The notes: generated by a model from the sequence alone, not told the origin. Numbered from the stretch's first letter, positions 16,517 through 28,024 are shown. The stretch: DNA of 64,000 bases from Citrifermentans bemidjiense Bem (GCF_000020725.1 NC_011146.1:3037501-3101500), one strand, 5' to 3'. Made by a program: numbers and translations.

Positions 16517-16517
<1 letters not shown>
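15681..16517 (-). CDS. folP: Dihydropteroate synthase
   Basis: This 278-residue TIM barrel joins p-aminobenzoate to hydroxymethyl-dihydropterin diphosphate in folate synthesis. It has IMGILNVTPDSFSDGG near residue 21, DIGGESTRPNA, ISIDTYKAEVA, EIVNDVTGL, VVMHTRG and VDPGLGFGKS. The ATG at 16517 overlaps the ftsH stop by one base (TGATG). The upstream 103-codon extension inside ftsH is rejected. Confidence 0.96.
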
Positions 16518-18355
<1,838 letters not shown>

Positions 18356-18533
18356 GATTCCTCCCCGTTTGTTTCGTATGCTGCAAGCCCGCGACCTGCC
18401 GATGAAGTTCCGGCCGCGCTCGCGGGATGCCAAGTTTGTCTAAGAGTCGATTTTACGGCCACTTATGAGAGAGAAAAATATGCGTTCAAATGAACAAAAG
18501 GATTACCATAAAGGGTGCTGGTTGACAAGAGCT

Positions 18534-19907
18534 TTAAGGTGTAATTTCAAGAATTTCCACCCGTAAGACCGCGTCAATCCGGGGTGTCACCCGACCCCGT
18601 TCCGCAAGTCTCACCCCCGGGACCCAGGCAATTTCCCCCTCGCTCAGCAAAAGCGGTATGCGTCTGCGCAACTGCGGCGGCACCTTTTCATTTATGAAAG
18701 CGTCCTTGATTTTCTGCGCCCCGCTCATGCCCAGCGGCGTGAAACGGTCGCCGGGCCGGAAGCCGCGCAAAAGCCAAGGAAAAGGGACAGTTTCGGGAGA
18801 GAGGAAGGCGCTCCAGCGCGACCCGGTGTCGAGGCTATCCGGACGCGGCAGGCGCTCTACCAGCAGCACCCCTCCGCCAGGAAGCGGGTAGCGCCCCTCC
18901 CCCGCAACCACCTGCTCCCATAGGGGTGGTGCCTGAGCGGCGGCGTGGCCGAGGGAAAGTGAGCCGTAGCAGCGCGAAACCCGGCATGCTCCTGGGAGCG
19001 TTGCCTCTGCGTTGGGGCGGGGGGACGCGGCAAGGAGGTCGATAGCCTCCAGGTGCGCAAGGCCGATCCGCATCAGGTCGCCGCGCAGCTCCGTGAGCGC
19101 GCGCCGGTAAAGGCGCAGACGAAGGGCGCGCGGCTCCTTCATGAGCGGCTCGACCTGAAAGCGGACCTGCCCCCCCTCGGCTGAGGCGAGCCTTTGGTAG
19201 GCGGCTTGAGTGAGGCCTTCCAGCAGTTCCTCGTCGCCGGCAAGTATCTCCGCGGTGGCTGCCAGACGCTCCGAGACCTTGGGGTTGTAGCGCCTCAATA
19301 ACGGGATCAGCTCGTGACGGATGCTGTTACGAAGGATGGCGGTGTCGGCGTTGGTCGAGTCGGTCCGATAGCTTAGCTCCCGCTGTTTCAAGTACTGCTC
19401 CAGCTTTACGCGGGAGACCTGCAAGAGCGGGCGTTTCAGCTTATCGCCGGCCGTACCGGCCATGGCGGAGAGGCCTGTCCCGCCGGAACCGCGCAAGAGG
19501 CGGATCAGCACGGTCTCGGCCTGGTCGTCCTGGTGGTGCGCCAGCGCGATGCTGAAGGCCCCGTACTGCTCGGCAGTCTGCTCCAGGAAGGCGTAGCGCG
19601 CCCGGCGACCGGCGTCCTCCAGGGAGAGCCGCTCGCGGCGCGCCAGATCTGCGACGTCGCAGCTTTGGGAAACGAAGGGAAGGTGATAGTTGTCGGCGAG
19701 GGAGGCGACAAAGGCCTGGTCGGCATCCGATTCGGCGCCCCTCAGGCAGTGGTTCAGGTGGGCGACCACCAGGCGCAGCCCGCACTCCAGCCGCGTCATG
19801 ATGTCGAGAAGTGCTACAGAATCGGCCCCTCCGGACACCGCCACCACCACGGTCTCGCCCGGCTGAAAGAGGTTCTGGTTACGTACTTTGGTAACTAAGG
19901 TCTTCAA
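18534..19907 (-). CDS. tilS: tRNA(Ile)-lysidine synthase
   Basis: This 457-residue enzyme modifies the wobble C of tRNA(Ile2) to lysidine. The PP-loop SGGADS is near residue 30, followed by VAHLNHCLRG, SLEDAGRRARYAFLEQ, ALAHHQDDQAETVLIRLLRG and RNSIRHELIPLLRRYNP. The C-terminal substrate domain ends with LRGFRPGDRF and KIKDAFINEKVP. It starts from TTG with AGGAG four bases before. Its presence argues that the TiaS-like proteins at 2004 and 4164 do not do this job. Confidence 0.96.
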   Translation of the reverse strand: MKTLVTKVRNQNLFQPGETVVVAVSGGADSVALLDIMTRLECGLRLVVAHLNHCLRGAESDADQAFVASLADNYHLPFVSQSCDVADLARRERLSLEDAGRRARYAFLEQTAEQYGAFSIALAHHQDDQAETVLIRLLRGSGGTGLSAMAGTAGDKLKRPLLQVSRVKLEQYLKQRELSYRTDSTNADTAILRNSIRHELIPLLRRYNPKVSERLAATAEILAGDEELLEGLTQAAYQRLASAEGGQVRFQVEPLMKEPRALRLRLYRRALTELRGDLMRIGLAHLEAIDLLAASPRPNAEATLPGACRVSRCYGSLSLGHAAAQAPPLWEQVVAGEGRYPLPGGGVLLVERLPRPDSLDTGSRWSAFLSPETVPFPWLLRGFRPGDRFTPLGMSGAQKIKDAFINEKVPPQLRRRIPLLLSEGEIAWVPGVRLAERGRVTPRIDAVLRVEILEITP

Positions 19908-19924
19908 TAGACTCCTAAAGGTTC

Positions 19925-20155
19925 ACCCCGAAAAGGCGGAACACAGAGGTCGCTGAGGTCCACGGAGGTCACAGAGATTTTTAGGGGGGAAAGTCAAAGT
20001 CTTTAGATTTTGCTTTTCCTCTGTGCCCCTCCGTGGTTAAAGCTTTTGCTTCTGTCTTTAGGTCTAAGCTTTTCCCCAAGAAGATTTTGTTTTTCCCCTG
20101 TTTCTGTTTTTCCTCTGTGACCCTCTGTGTCCTCTGTGGTGAAAGGTTTTTGCCT
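19925..20155. repeat. CTCTGTG/CACAGAG repeat cluster
   Basis: The gap contains GAACACAGAGG, GGTCACAGAGA, CCTCTGTGCCCCTCCGTGG, CCTCTGTGACCCTCTGTG and TCCTCTGTGGTGAAAGG, facing both ways. Such degenerate 7-9 base units recur at 34280-34330 and 55892-56032. No gene or RNA is recognised here. Confidence 0.65.
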
Positions 20156-20172
20156 CTGGTTTTATCTTTGCT

Positions 20173-20685
20173 TTAGTCCTTGAGTGTGCACTCCTTCTCC
20201 CAATCGAAATAGCCGTCGCCGGTGATGTCCCAGAAGGATTCGATGCGCTGCGCGTAGTAATCGAGCTGCGAGCACTCAGCTTCGATGGCTTGGAGGAACT
20301 TCAGGGAGATGAGCTGGTGGCCGTACAGAAAACGGTAGAACTCGCGGATGCCGGCGAGGTATCCCTCGATCTCGGTGGCGAGCGGTTCCATGGTATTGAC
20401 GATGTACCAGTTGCCGGCGAACTGTCGCACAATGCCGGAACGCTCGTCGAAGAGGCTGCGCCCCTTGATGGAAACTACAAAATCCCTGACGAAGTAGTCG
20501 GCGGCGCCCGCAAGCGCGGTGGCGTCTTCGGGAGAAAGCCCGGCCATCTGACTCTCGGCGTAGAACCGGTGCAGCAGGTCGCTGCAAAGCTTGTCCACCC
20601 TCACCTCGTCTTCAAGGGTGGTCGGGACGTAATCTTTCTTGTCTATCTTCAGCACATCGAATGCTTCTTCGCAAAGCTCTGCCAT
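20173..20685 (-). CDS. Conserved-looking soluble protein of unknown function
   Basis: This 170-residue protein begins MAELCEEAFDVLKIDKKDY; the ATG at 20685 has AAGAGGAG upstream. It is mostly helical, acidic and without signal or membrane segments, with aromatic-rich stretches (ADYFVRDFVVSIKG, GIREFYRFLYGHQLISLKFL, YFDWEKECTLKD). It stands between the peptide-transporter operon and tilS, separated from both by repeat-rich gaps, so it is probably its own unit. I cannot assign a family. Confidence 0.72.
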   Translation of the reverse strand: MAELCEEAFDVLKIDKKDYVPTTLEDEVRVDKLCSDLLHRFYAESQMAGLSPEDATALAGAADYFVRDFVVSIKGRSLFDERSGIVRQFAGNWYIVNTMEPLATEIEGYLAGIREFYRFLYGHQLISLKFLQAIEAECSQLDYYAQRIESFWDITGDGYFDWEKECTLKD

Positions 20686-20711
20686 GGCGCTCCTCTTATC
20701 CTGAAATCTGT

Positions 20712-20912
20712 TCAACGTTCAACGTTCAAGGTTCAGTACGTTTTTCCTCTTGGAGCCACAACACCTTGCGGCTTCTGTGGCCGTCGATACGAAGGCCCCA
20801 ATGCAGATGACAACGTCGAACGTTGAACATCGAACCGGTGTTGTAGCCGTCGAGACGCGTGAGCCAAAAGCAGATGACAACGTCGAACGTTGAACGTCGA
20901 ACGTTGAACCGG
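20712..20912. repeat. CAACGTTCAACGTT repeat cluster
   Basis: Units of the form AACGTTCAACGTTCAAGG and its reverse (ACGTCGAACGTTGAAC) occur at about 20712-20732, 20814-20838 and 20880-20911, with a larger inverted-repeat-like layout around AAGCAGATGACAACGTCGAA, which itself appears twice. This is a non-coding degenerate repeat block. Confidence 0.65.
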
Positions 20913-20916
20913 TTTT

Positions 20917-21759
20917 TTACCTTTGCCTTCTCGGGTCCAGCGCGTCGCGGATACCTTCGCCCACCAGGTTGTAGGAGAGGACCGTGACCAGGATGGCCAC
21001 CCCCGGGAACAGGGAAAGCCACCAGGCGAACTCGATGTAGTCCTTGCCGGAGGTGAGGATGTTGCCCCAACTGGGAGTCGGCGGCTGCACCCCGATGCCG
21101 AGGAAGGAGAGCGCGGACTCGGTGAGGATGGCTCCGGCCACCCCGAGCGTCGCGGAAACCAGCACCGGGGAGAGGGCGTTGGGGAGGATGTGCCGGAAGA
21201 TGATGCGCCTATCCGACGCCCCCAGCACCCTCGCAGCGGAGACGAAGTCGCGGCTCTTCAGGGAAAGGACCTCCGCCCGCACCAGGCGCGCCACCCCCAT
21301 CCAGCCGGTAAGTCCGATGATGACCATGATGTACCAGATGGAAGGCTCCAGCATGGCGATCACCGCCAGGATCAGGAAGAAGGTGGGGAAGCAGAGCATG
21401 ATGTCCACTATCCGCATCAGCACCGAATCGACCCAGCCGCCGTAGAATCCCGCGAAGAGCCCCACCACGGTCCCGACCGCCACGGCGATACCGACCGCCA
21501 CGAAGCCGACCTTGAGCGAGACGCGCGCGCCGAAGATCACCCTGGTGAGGACGTCGCGCCCCAATTCGTCGGTGCCGAACCAGTGCGCGGCGGAGGGGGG
21601 GAGCAGCACGTGCCAGGCATCGATGGCGTCCGGGTCGTACGGGGTTATGAAGGAGGCGGCGAAGGAAAGGAGGAACAAAAGGGCAATCACCCAAAGGCCA
21701 GCCAGGGCGAAGCGGTTGGCGCTGAAGCGTTCCCAGAACTCGCGGAAAGGTCCGTTCAT
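20917..21759 (-). CDS. Peptide/nickel-type ABC transporter permease (OppC/DppC family)
   Basis: This 280-residue inner-membrane permease has N-terminal FALAGLWVIALLFLLSFAA, the family PYDPDAIDAWHVLLPPSAAHW and FGTDELGRDVLTRVIFGARVS, and the EAA loop VSAARVLGASDRRIIFRHILPN that contacts the ATPase. It ends with GIRDALDPRRQR. It starts three bases after the partner permease. No ATPase gene follows; the operon stops here. Confidence 0.94.
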   Translation of the reverse strand: MNGPFREFWERFSANRFALAGLWVIALLFLLSFAASFITPYDPDAIDAWHVLLPPSAAHWFGTDELGRDVLTRVIFGARVSLKVGFVAVGIAVAVGTVVGLFAGFYGGWVDSVLMRIVDIMLCFPTFFLILAVIAMLEPSIWYIMVIIGLTGWMGVARLVRAEVLSLKSRDFVSAARVLGASDRRIIFRHILPNALSPVLVSATLGVAGAILTESALSFLGIGVQPPTPSWGNILTSGKDYIEFAWWLSLFPGVAILVTVLSYNLVGEGIRDALDPRRQR

Positions 21760-21762
21760 GGG

Positions 21763-22743
21763 CTAGCCCCTCCCGTGCCGGATGCGGGGATCCGCGAAGG
21801 CATAGCAGAGGTCGGCCAAAAGGTTGCCGACGAGCGTGAGCCCGGCGCCGATCACGAGGATCCCCATGACCAGCGGGTAGTCGCGCGCCATGACCCCCTG
21901 GTAGAAGAGCTGCCCCATCCCGGGGATGGAGAATATGGTCTCGAAGATGACGCTGCCGCCGATCAGGGCGGGAAGCGAGAAGCCGAGGAGCGTGATCACG
22001 GGAAGCAGCGCGTTTTTCAGGGCGTGCCGGTAGATCACCACCCGCTCCTTCACCCCCTTGGCCCGGGCGGTGGTGATGTAATCCTGCGAGAGCACTTCGA
22101 GCATGGTGGAGCGCATGTAGCGGGAAAGGCCGGCGAGGCTTCCGAAGGTGGCGATGGAGATGGGAAGCAGAAGGTGCTTCGCCAGGTCCCAGAAACGGGC
22201 CAGCGTGGGAAGCGCGTCGCTGCCGAGCGAATGGATGCCCGAGATGGGGAGCCAGTTCAGCTTCACGCCGAAGAAGTACATGCAGAGCAGCGCAAGCCAG
22301 AAGGTCGGAACGGCGAACCCGGCAAAGACGAAGACCGAGATGGCGCGGTCGAGAAGCGTGTCCCGGTGCACCGCCGCGAGGATACCGATGGGGAGGGCGA
22401 GCCCGAACTCCAGGATCAGCGCGATCACGTTCAGCGAGATGGTAATGGGGATCCGTTCCTTGATCTTGTCCAGCACCGGGCGGTTGTCCGGCGCGAACGA
22501 GCGTCCGAAGTCCAGGTGCGCCAGGTTGGAAAGCCACATGCCGTACTGCACGTGGAGCGGCTTGTCGAGGCCGTAGAACTCGCGCAGCCTCGCCCTAGCC
22601 TGAGCCGAGACCTTCGGGCTCATCGCCGTCTGCATCTCGACCGGTTCCCCCGGTGCCAGATGAATCACCGTAAAGGTGATCAGCGTGATCCCGAGCAGCA
22701 GCGGGAAGAGCATGAGTATGCGTTTTATCAGGTAGTTGGTCAT
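21763..22743 (-). CDS. Peptide/nickel-type ABC transporter permease (OppB/DppB family)
   Basis: This 326-residue permease begins [20 protein letters not shown], with family strings [36 protein letters not shown] and the EAA loop [26 protein letters not shown]. The C-terminal [20 protein letters not shown] is diagnostic. It pairs with 20917-21759. The binding protein gene lies about 190 bases upstream across a repeat-filled gap. Confidence 0.95.
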   Translation of the reverse strand: MTNYLIKRILMLFPLLLGITLITFTVIHLAPGEPVEMQTAMSPKVSAQARARLREFYGLDKPLHVQYGMWLSNLAHLDFGRSFAPDNRPVLDKIKERIPITISLNVIALILEFGLALPIGILAAVHRDTLLDRAISVFVFAGFAVPTFWLALLCMYFFGVKLNWLPISGIHSLGSDALPTLARFWDLAKHLLLPISIATFGSLAGLSRYMRSTMLEVLSQDYITTARAKGVKERVVIYRHALKNALLPVITLLGFSLPALIGGSVIFETIFSIPGMGQLFYQGVMARDYPLVMGILVIGAGLTLVGNLLADLCYAFADPRIRHGRG

Positions 22744-22754
22744 TGATGAACCAG

Positions 22755-22935
22755 ATTAAGATAAAGATAAAGATAAAGGAGAAGCTTTTTAACACTTCAA
22801 CCTATTCGTCGATACAGATCATTCAGGATCCCCACTCTCTTTCCAGAGCGGGAAGTGCGCCATAAACAGATGAGTGGCGATAGATAGTTGTTGAGTTTTT
22901 CGTTGTCAATTGTCAATTGTCAATCGTCAATTGGT
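22755..22935. repeat. Short tandem repeats between oligopeptide genes
   Basis: AGATAAA units run three to four times at about 22756-22780, and TTGTCAA units (TTGTCAATTGTCAATTGTCA then ATCGTCAATTGG) run at 22902-22933. The second set is the reverse complement of the family at 11474. The rest of the gap shows no gene. Confidence 0.65.
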
Positions 22936-24537
22936 TCACTGTTCCACGTACCATTTGATCAAGTTATAGCTGATCCCCGCAGGTGCAGGCTCAATCCCCT
23001 TGATCCTGGAGGCGACTACCGGGAGCGCGTCCGGGACGTACAGGAAGGTGTAAGGCTGGTCCTGTGCCAGTATCTCCTGGATCCGGTAGTAGCTCTCGCG
23101 CCGTTTCCCCATATCGAAGGTGCCGCGCCCCTCCACGATCAGCCGGTCCAAATCCGGGTTCTTGTAGCCGATGAAGTTCAGCTCCTTGGGGCCGGTCTTG
23201 GACGAGTGCCAGACGTCGTAAAGGTCGGGGTCCTGGGAGATGGTCCAACCGAGCAGCACCGCCTCGAACCTACCCTTGTCGATGAAGTTGGTGAGGAAGG
23301 AGGCCCATTCCATGACGCGGATCTTGACGTCTATGCCGACCCGCTTCAGGCGCCGCTGAATGATCTGGGCGCATTTGAGCCTCTGATCGTTCCCCTGGTT
23401 GGTCATGATGGTGAAGCTCAACGGCTTGCCGTCCTTGACCAGGATGCCGTCACTCCCCATGACGTACCCTGCTTCCTTCAAGAGTGCCGCGGCGCGAGCC
23501 GGATCGTAGCCGGGGTCGGCTTCGATCTTCGGTTTCCAGGCCCAGGTCCCCGGCTTGTACGGACCATGCGCTATCTGCCCCATCCCGAGCAGGACCCCCT
23601 GGATGATCTCTTCTTTGTTGATGGCGCAGGTGAGCGCGCGGCGCACCCTGACGTCCTGGAACATGGGAAGCCGCAGGTTGTACCCCAGGTAGGTGTAAGC
23701 GGAGGCCGGATAGCGGTACTTGTTGAAACGGGACAGGAACTCGCGGCTGCCGGTCTGGCGCTGGTACTGCACCGGGGAAAGCCCCATCATGTCGATGCCG
23801 CCAGCCTTGAGCTCCATGTACATGGTGGAGTTGTCCGGGATGATGCGATAGACGTAGGGCGAGAGGTGCGGCGCCCCCTCGTAGTAATGCGGGTTCGCCT
23901 CCAGGATCAACCTCTGTCCCGGCACCCATTCCTTGAAGATGTAGGGTCCGGTACCGACCGGCTTCCTGGAGAGCGGGCTCTTGGTGATGTCCTTCCCCTC
24001 CAGAAGGTGAGCCGGCAGCACCGGCATCCCCCACGAGGCCAAGGCCGGTGCGAAGGGCTTGGCGTAACGCACCTTGAAGGTGTAAGTATCCACCGCCTCG
24101 GCGGTCTGCACCTGCTTGAAGTCCTCCGCATACGCGGTCGGCGTCTTGGGGTCGATGGTGACCTTGTAGGTGTAGAGGACGTCGCGGGAGGTGAAGTCGT
24201 GGCCGTCGTGCCACTTGACGCCGCGGCGCAGGTGGAAGGTGATGCCTAGGCCGTCGGGGGAAACCTCCCACGACTGGGCCAGGTCCCCCTCCAGCTTCAG
24301 GTTCTTGTCGTAGCGCACCAGCCCGTTGTAGACCAGGCCAGCCACATCGCTGGAGGCGGAGTCGGCGGACAGTATCGGTATCAGGTTCGAGGGCTCGCCG
24401 ATGCTGCCGGTAACAAAGGAGCTGCCGCGGGAAGCCGCCCCGCCCTGCGCGCGCGCCTTGTCCTCAGGCGCACCCTTGGCGCAACCGGCGAAGACAAGGA
24501 GGGCTAGAAGGAGGGGGAGACAGCGGGAAAAGGTCAT
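22936..24537 (-). CDS. ABC transporter peptide-type substrate-binding lipoprotein (SBP_bac_5)
   Basis: This 533-residue protein has a lipoprotein signal (LPLLLALLVFAGCAKG, lipobox FAGC) and the family hallmarks TGSIGEPSNLIPILSADSAS, LVRYDKNLKLEGDLAQSWEV, FHLRRGVKWHDGHDFTSRDV, PVGTGPYIFKEW and VRRALTCAINKEEI. It should sit in the periplasm anchored to a membrane and deliver peptides or similar ligands to 20917-22743. Its ATG overlaps the stop of the TPR gene (ATGA), so the two are coupled. Confidence 0.94.
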   Translation of the reverse strand: MTFSRCLPLLLALLVFAGCAKGAPEDKARAQGGAASRGSSFVTGSIGEPSNLIPILSADSASSDVAGLVYNGLVRYDKNLKLEGDLAQSWEVSPDGLGITFHLRRGVKWHDGHDFTSRDVLYTYKVTIDPKTPTAYAEDFKQVQTAEAVDTYTFKVRYAKPFAPALASWGMPVLPAHLLEGKDITKSPLSRKPVGTGPYIFKEWVPGQRLILEANPHYYEGAPHLSPYVYRIIPDNSTMYMELKAGGIDMMGLSPVQYQRQTGSREFLSRFNKYRYPASAYTYLGYNLRLPMFQDVRVRRALTCAINKEEIIQGVLLGMGQIAHGPYKPGTWAWKPKIEADPGYDPARAAALLKEAGYVMGSDGILVKDGKPLSFTIMTNQGNDQRLKCAQIIQRRLKRVGIDVKIRVMEWASFLTNFIDKGRFEAVLLGWTISQDPDLYDVWHSSKTGPKELNFIGYKNPDLDRLIVEGRGTFDMGKRRESYYRIQEILAQDQPYTFLYVPDALPVVASRIKGIEPAPAGISYNLIKWYVEQ

Positions 24538-26252
24538 TTTTCCCCGCTCTCCTGGCGGCAGTGCCTGATCTTCTCGGCGAGCTCGGCGTTCTGCTCGGGC
24601 TCCAGCTTCTGCAGCTTCCGGTACAGCGGGAGCGCCTTCTTATAGGAACGGGCGGCGCAGTAGGCGTCGGCGAGATGTCCGAGCACCGTGGCGTCCTCGT
24701 CGGAGAGCTCCGCTGCCCGCTCCAGTTGGGCGACCGCCTCGTTGTAGCGCTTGAGCTTGAAGTAGGTCCAGCCGAGGCTGTCCATGATGAAGCCGTCGTC
24801 CGGCTTCAGCTCGACCGCCTTCTTCAGGTAGGAAAGCGCCTCCTCGAGGTTCACCCCCATCTCCGCATAGGTGTACCCCAGGTAGTTGAGCGCGTTGGCG
24901 TCGTCCGGGGTCGCGGCGATAACCCGCTTCATCATGGCGACCGACTGCTCTTTCTGCCCGAGTTTGTCGTACAGGATGCCGAGGCGGAACAATACGCGGG
25001 GGTCGTTCTGGAGCTTGTCGTCCATGGAATTCAGCGTGTCGACCCCTTCCCGGTAGCGCTCCATCGACTCGTAGAGGCCGGCCAGATGCAGGTACGGCTC
25101 GACCCTCGAAGGCTGATCCTTAACCTCTTCCTTCAGGAGGGCGATCCCTTTCTCCGGGGTCCCCTTCTCCTTGTACAGGTAGGCCAGGTGGCCGACTGCA
25201 TCGGGATAGTAGGGAGACTCCTTGGGGACCTTCAGGAATTCGGCGATGGCCAGGTCGGCAGCATCCTTCTCTTCGTAGGCGGTGGCGAGGTAAAAGCGGA
25301 CCTGCTGGGAGGCAGGCTCTACCTCGAGGATCTCCTGGAAGGTCTTCACCGCATCGTCGTAGCGCTCCAGCTCCAGGAACAAAAGCCCGATCTTGCGGGA
25401 GTTCTCGAGGGTCTTCCCCCCCTTTTCCTGCAACAGGGCGAGCGCCTCGCTAAGCCGCTTCTGCTGGATGTAGAGCTGCGCCAGATGCTGCACGACGTTG
25501 GCGTTGGCAGGGTTGATATCGAGAAGCCCCTTGTAGCTCTCGATGGCGTCGGGGATGAGCCCCTGGGTCTCCTGCGAGATCCCCATCTCTATCAGCGCCT
25601 GCTCGAAGTCCGGCTTCAAATCGAGGGCCTTCTTGTAGTAGCCGAGCGCTTCGCGCGGCAGACGCATCTGCTCGTAGGTCTTGGCAAGGTAGTAGTAGCC
25701 GAGCGCCGAATCGGGCGAAGCCTTGACCAACGCCTTCAGGGTGTCGACCGCCTGCTCGTACTCGAAACTCTTAAGGTAATAGATGGCGACGTGGAGGTAG
25801 ACCTCTTCTTTCGTCGGGTCGAGTTCCATCACCTTCTTGTAATAGGGGATGGCCTCCTTCTCGCGCTGCATGGTCATCAGGATGTTCCCTGAAAGAAGCT
25901 GCGCCTGCAGGAAAGCGGGGTCGGTATTGATGGCGGTCTGGCTTTCGACCAGCGCCTCCTCGGGTTTATTCTGCTGCAAGAGGATCTGGGCCGCCGCCGT
26001 GTGCAGGTAGGCTGCCGCCGGGTCGGATTCCATCGCCTGGCGCAAAAGCACGAGCGCCGCATCCTGATCCCCCTCGGTGGCACGCAGACGCGCCAAGGCG
26101 AAGAGGTACATGGTGCGTCCCTCTCCGGGACCGGCCGACGGGGCCGCAACAGCCTCGAGTCCGGCCGAAGGGATCGTGCCGGCGGCGTGCTCGCTGGCGC
26201 AGGCATTAATTAACAAAGTGAGGGAAAGGAGCGCTAGACACTTCTTGGTCAT
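24534..26252 (-). CDS. Tetratricopeptide-repeat lipoprotein
   Basis: This 572-residue protein begins MTKKCLALLSLTLLINACAS, a signal with lipobox; the start at 26252 has AGGTAC nearby and replaces an 11-codon longer frame. From about residue 50 to the end it is a run of about 14 TPR units (AYLHTAAAQILLQQNKPEEA, EVYLHVAIYYLKSFEYEQA, ALNYLGYTYAEMGVNLEEA, GFIMDSLGWTYFKLKRYNEA). TPR arrays mediate protein contacts. The last repeats resemble those of outer-membrane-attached assembly factors. Its link with the transporter is positional only. Confidence 0.9.
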   Translation of the reverse strand: MTKKCLALLSLTLLINACASEHAAGTIPSAGLEAVAAPSAGPGEGRTMYLFALARLRATEGDQDAALVLLRQAMESDPAAAYLHTAAAQILLQQNKPEEALVESQTAINTDPAFLQAQLLSGNILMTMQREKEAIPYYKKVMELDPTKEEVYLHVAIYYLKSFEYEQAVDTLKALVKASPDSALGYYYLAKTYEQMRLPREALGYYKKALDLKPDFEQALIEMGISQETQGLIPDAIESYKGLLDINPANANVVQHLAQLYIQQKRLSEALALLQEKGGKTLENSRKIGLLFLELERYDDAVKTFQEILEVEPASQQVRFYLATAYEEKDAADLAIAEFLKVPKESPYYPDAVGHLAYLYKEKGTPEKGIALLKEEVKDQPSRVEPYLHLAGLYESMERYREGVDTLNSMDDKLQNDPRVLFRLGILYDKLGQKEQSVAMMKRVIAATPDDANALNYLGYTYAEMGVNLEEALSYLKKAVELKPDDGFIMDSLGWTYFKLKRYNEAVAQLERAAELSDEDATVLGHLADAYCAARSYKKALPLYRKLQKLEPEQNAELAEKIRHCRQESGEK

Positions 26253-26467
26253 GAGGTACCTGTGGTCGGTAGATTTCCGTGGCAAAAATCGAAAAAACGC
26301 GGCACCCTGTGGGATACAGTATCCTAGGGATGGCGCGGCTAATTACACGAAAAGCTAACATAAATAGGTAAAAGCGTCAAACAACAATTGCTGTATTTTA
26401 TGCTATTGCGCCTGAAATGCTCTATGATAGTATTCTGTAGTCAAATCATCGGTTTAACGGCAAAAGC

Positions 26468-28024
26468 ATGGTTCGAAAGCTTATAAAATCGCTACTTGAA
26501 GCAAAGGCTTACCCCGAGCCCACGGCCGGGGTGCGCCTCATCGAGACCCACGTTTCATTCATCTTCGTTACCGACTCCTTCGTATACAAGGTCAAAAAGT
26601 CCGTCGATTACGGTTTTCTCGACTTCACCACGCTGGAGCGCCGGCGCTTTTACTGCGAGGAAGAGGTGCGGTTGAACCGGCGCCTCTGCCCGGACCTCTA
26701 CCTGGGGGTGGTGGAACTGCGGCGCAATTCCCAAGGAGCGTCCTTTGCCGGCGGGGGCGAGCTCCTTGACTACGCGGTGAAGATGAAACGGCTCCCCGAA
26801 GAGCGGATGCTGGTGCACCTTCTGGAACGGGGGGAAGCGGGCGTCGCCGACATGGACCGGATCGCCCGGGTGGTGGCCGATTTCCATGCCAAGGCATTAC
26901 GCAGCGCACAGATAGACGCCTGCGGCCAAACCGCCGTCATCCGCCGCAACTGGGAGGAGAACTTCCGGCAGGCGGCACCATTCGCGGGGGTGACCATATC
27001 CGCCTGCGAACTTGCGGACATACGGCGCTGGGCCGAGCGGTTCCTGGAGCAAAACGAGGAGCAATTCCGTCTGCGGGTGGCCAAAGGGTACATCAGGGAG
27101 TGCGACGGCGACCTCCACTCCGGCAACATCTGCCTCACCGACAAAGTCTGCATCTTCGACTGCATCGAGTTCAACGAGCGGTTTCGCTACATAGACACCG
27201 CGGCGGACCTCTCGTTCCTGCTGATGGACCTGGAGTACGCCGGGCGCCCGGACCTGTCGGAGGCGCTCCTGTCGGCCTACCAAAAGGCCGCTGGGGATCG
27301 GGAAATAGGGAACCTGCTTCCGTTCTACAAGACCTACCGTGCCTTCGTGCGCGGCAAGGTGACCAGCTTTCTGCTGAACGACCCCGACTTACCCTCCACG
27401 GAACTTGCCGTCAAAAGGGAGACGGCCCGGCGTTATTTCCGCCTGGCCCGCGGCTATACGCTGAGGGACCGGCTCAAACCTTCCCTGGTGATCACCTGCG
27501 GCCTCATGGGAAGCGGCAAGAGCACCCTGGCCCGGGAACTCGCCCTGGAACTCGGGTTCCAGTTGCGGCGCTCGGACGTGCTGCGCAAGGAAGTAGCCGG
27601 CCTTCCGCTGCAGCCGGTGGCGGAAGAGTACCGGGGGGGCATCTACAATGCCGATATGGACCGCGCCACTTACGCAGCTCTTTTAGCCGAGGCCGAAGAG
27701 GCGCTCAAGGCGGGCAAGGGGGTGGTGGCCGACGCCACATTCCGCCGCGCCGCCGACCGGGAGGCCTTCCGGGCCTTGGCCGCGCAGCTTGGCGTTCCCT
27801 GCTACACGGTCGAGACCCGCTGCCCCGAACTTATAATCCGGCAGCGGCTGGAGGCGCGCCGCGGCGACGCAAGCGAAGTCTCAGACGCCAGGTGGGAGCA
27901 CTTCCACCGGCAACAGGCGGAGTTCGAGGCGCCGCAAGCGGGAGAGTCCATCCCGGTCGACTCCACCCTCCCCCTCTCCACCGAGGCTGACCTGGTGTTG
28001 CGCGCAATGGGGTTACTGCCATGA
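26468..28024 (+). CDS. APH-like kinase domain fused to a P-loop kinase (AAA_33)
   Basis: This 518-residue protein has two parts. The first 320 residues resemble the aminoglycoside phosphotransferase fold: VYKVKKSVDYGFLDF, FYCEEEVRLNRRL and the catalytic loop ECDGDLHSGNICL near 210, followed by CIEFNERFRYIDTAADLSFL. The second starts near 340 with a Walker A GLMGSGKST, then RRSDVLRKEV and VVADATFRRAADREAF, as in small-molecule kinases. Substrates of this two-domain family are unknown to me. It overlaps the next gene by four bases and heads the operon of the PP2C symporter. Confidence 0.85.
   Translation: MVRKLIKSLLEAKAYPEPTAGVRLIETHVSFIFVTDSFVYKVKKSVDYGFLDFTTLERRRFYCEEEVRLNRRLCPDLYLGVVELRRNSQGASFAGGGELLDYAVKMKRLPEERMLVHLLERGEAGVADMDRIARVVADFHAKALRSAQIDACGQTAVIRRNWEENFRQAAPFAGVTISACELADIRRWAERFLEQNEEQFRLRVAKGYIRECDGDLHSGNICLTDKVCIFDCIEFNERFRYIDTAADLSFLLMDLEYAGRPDLSEALLSAYQKAAGDREIGNLLPFYKTYRAFVRGKVTSFLLNDPDLPSTELAVKRETARRYFRLARGYTLRDRLKPSLVITCGLMGSGKSTLARELALELGFQLRRSDVLRKEVAGLPLQPVAEEYRGGIYNADMDRATYAALLAEAEEALKAGKGVVADATFRRAADREAFRALAAQLGVPCYTVETRCPELIIRQRLEARRGDASEVSDARWEHFHRQQAEFEAPQAGESIPVDSTLPLSTEADLVLRAMGLLP

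Noticed and set aside
20923-22746. Plus-strand frame of about 600 codons opposite the two ABC permeases
   Set aside because: Spans two real minus-strand genes and has no recognisable domain.
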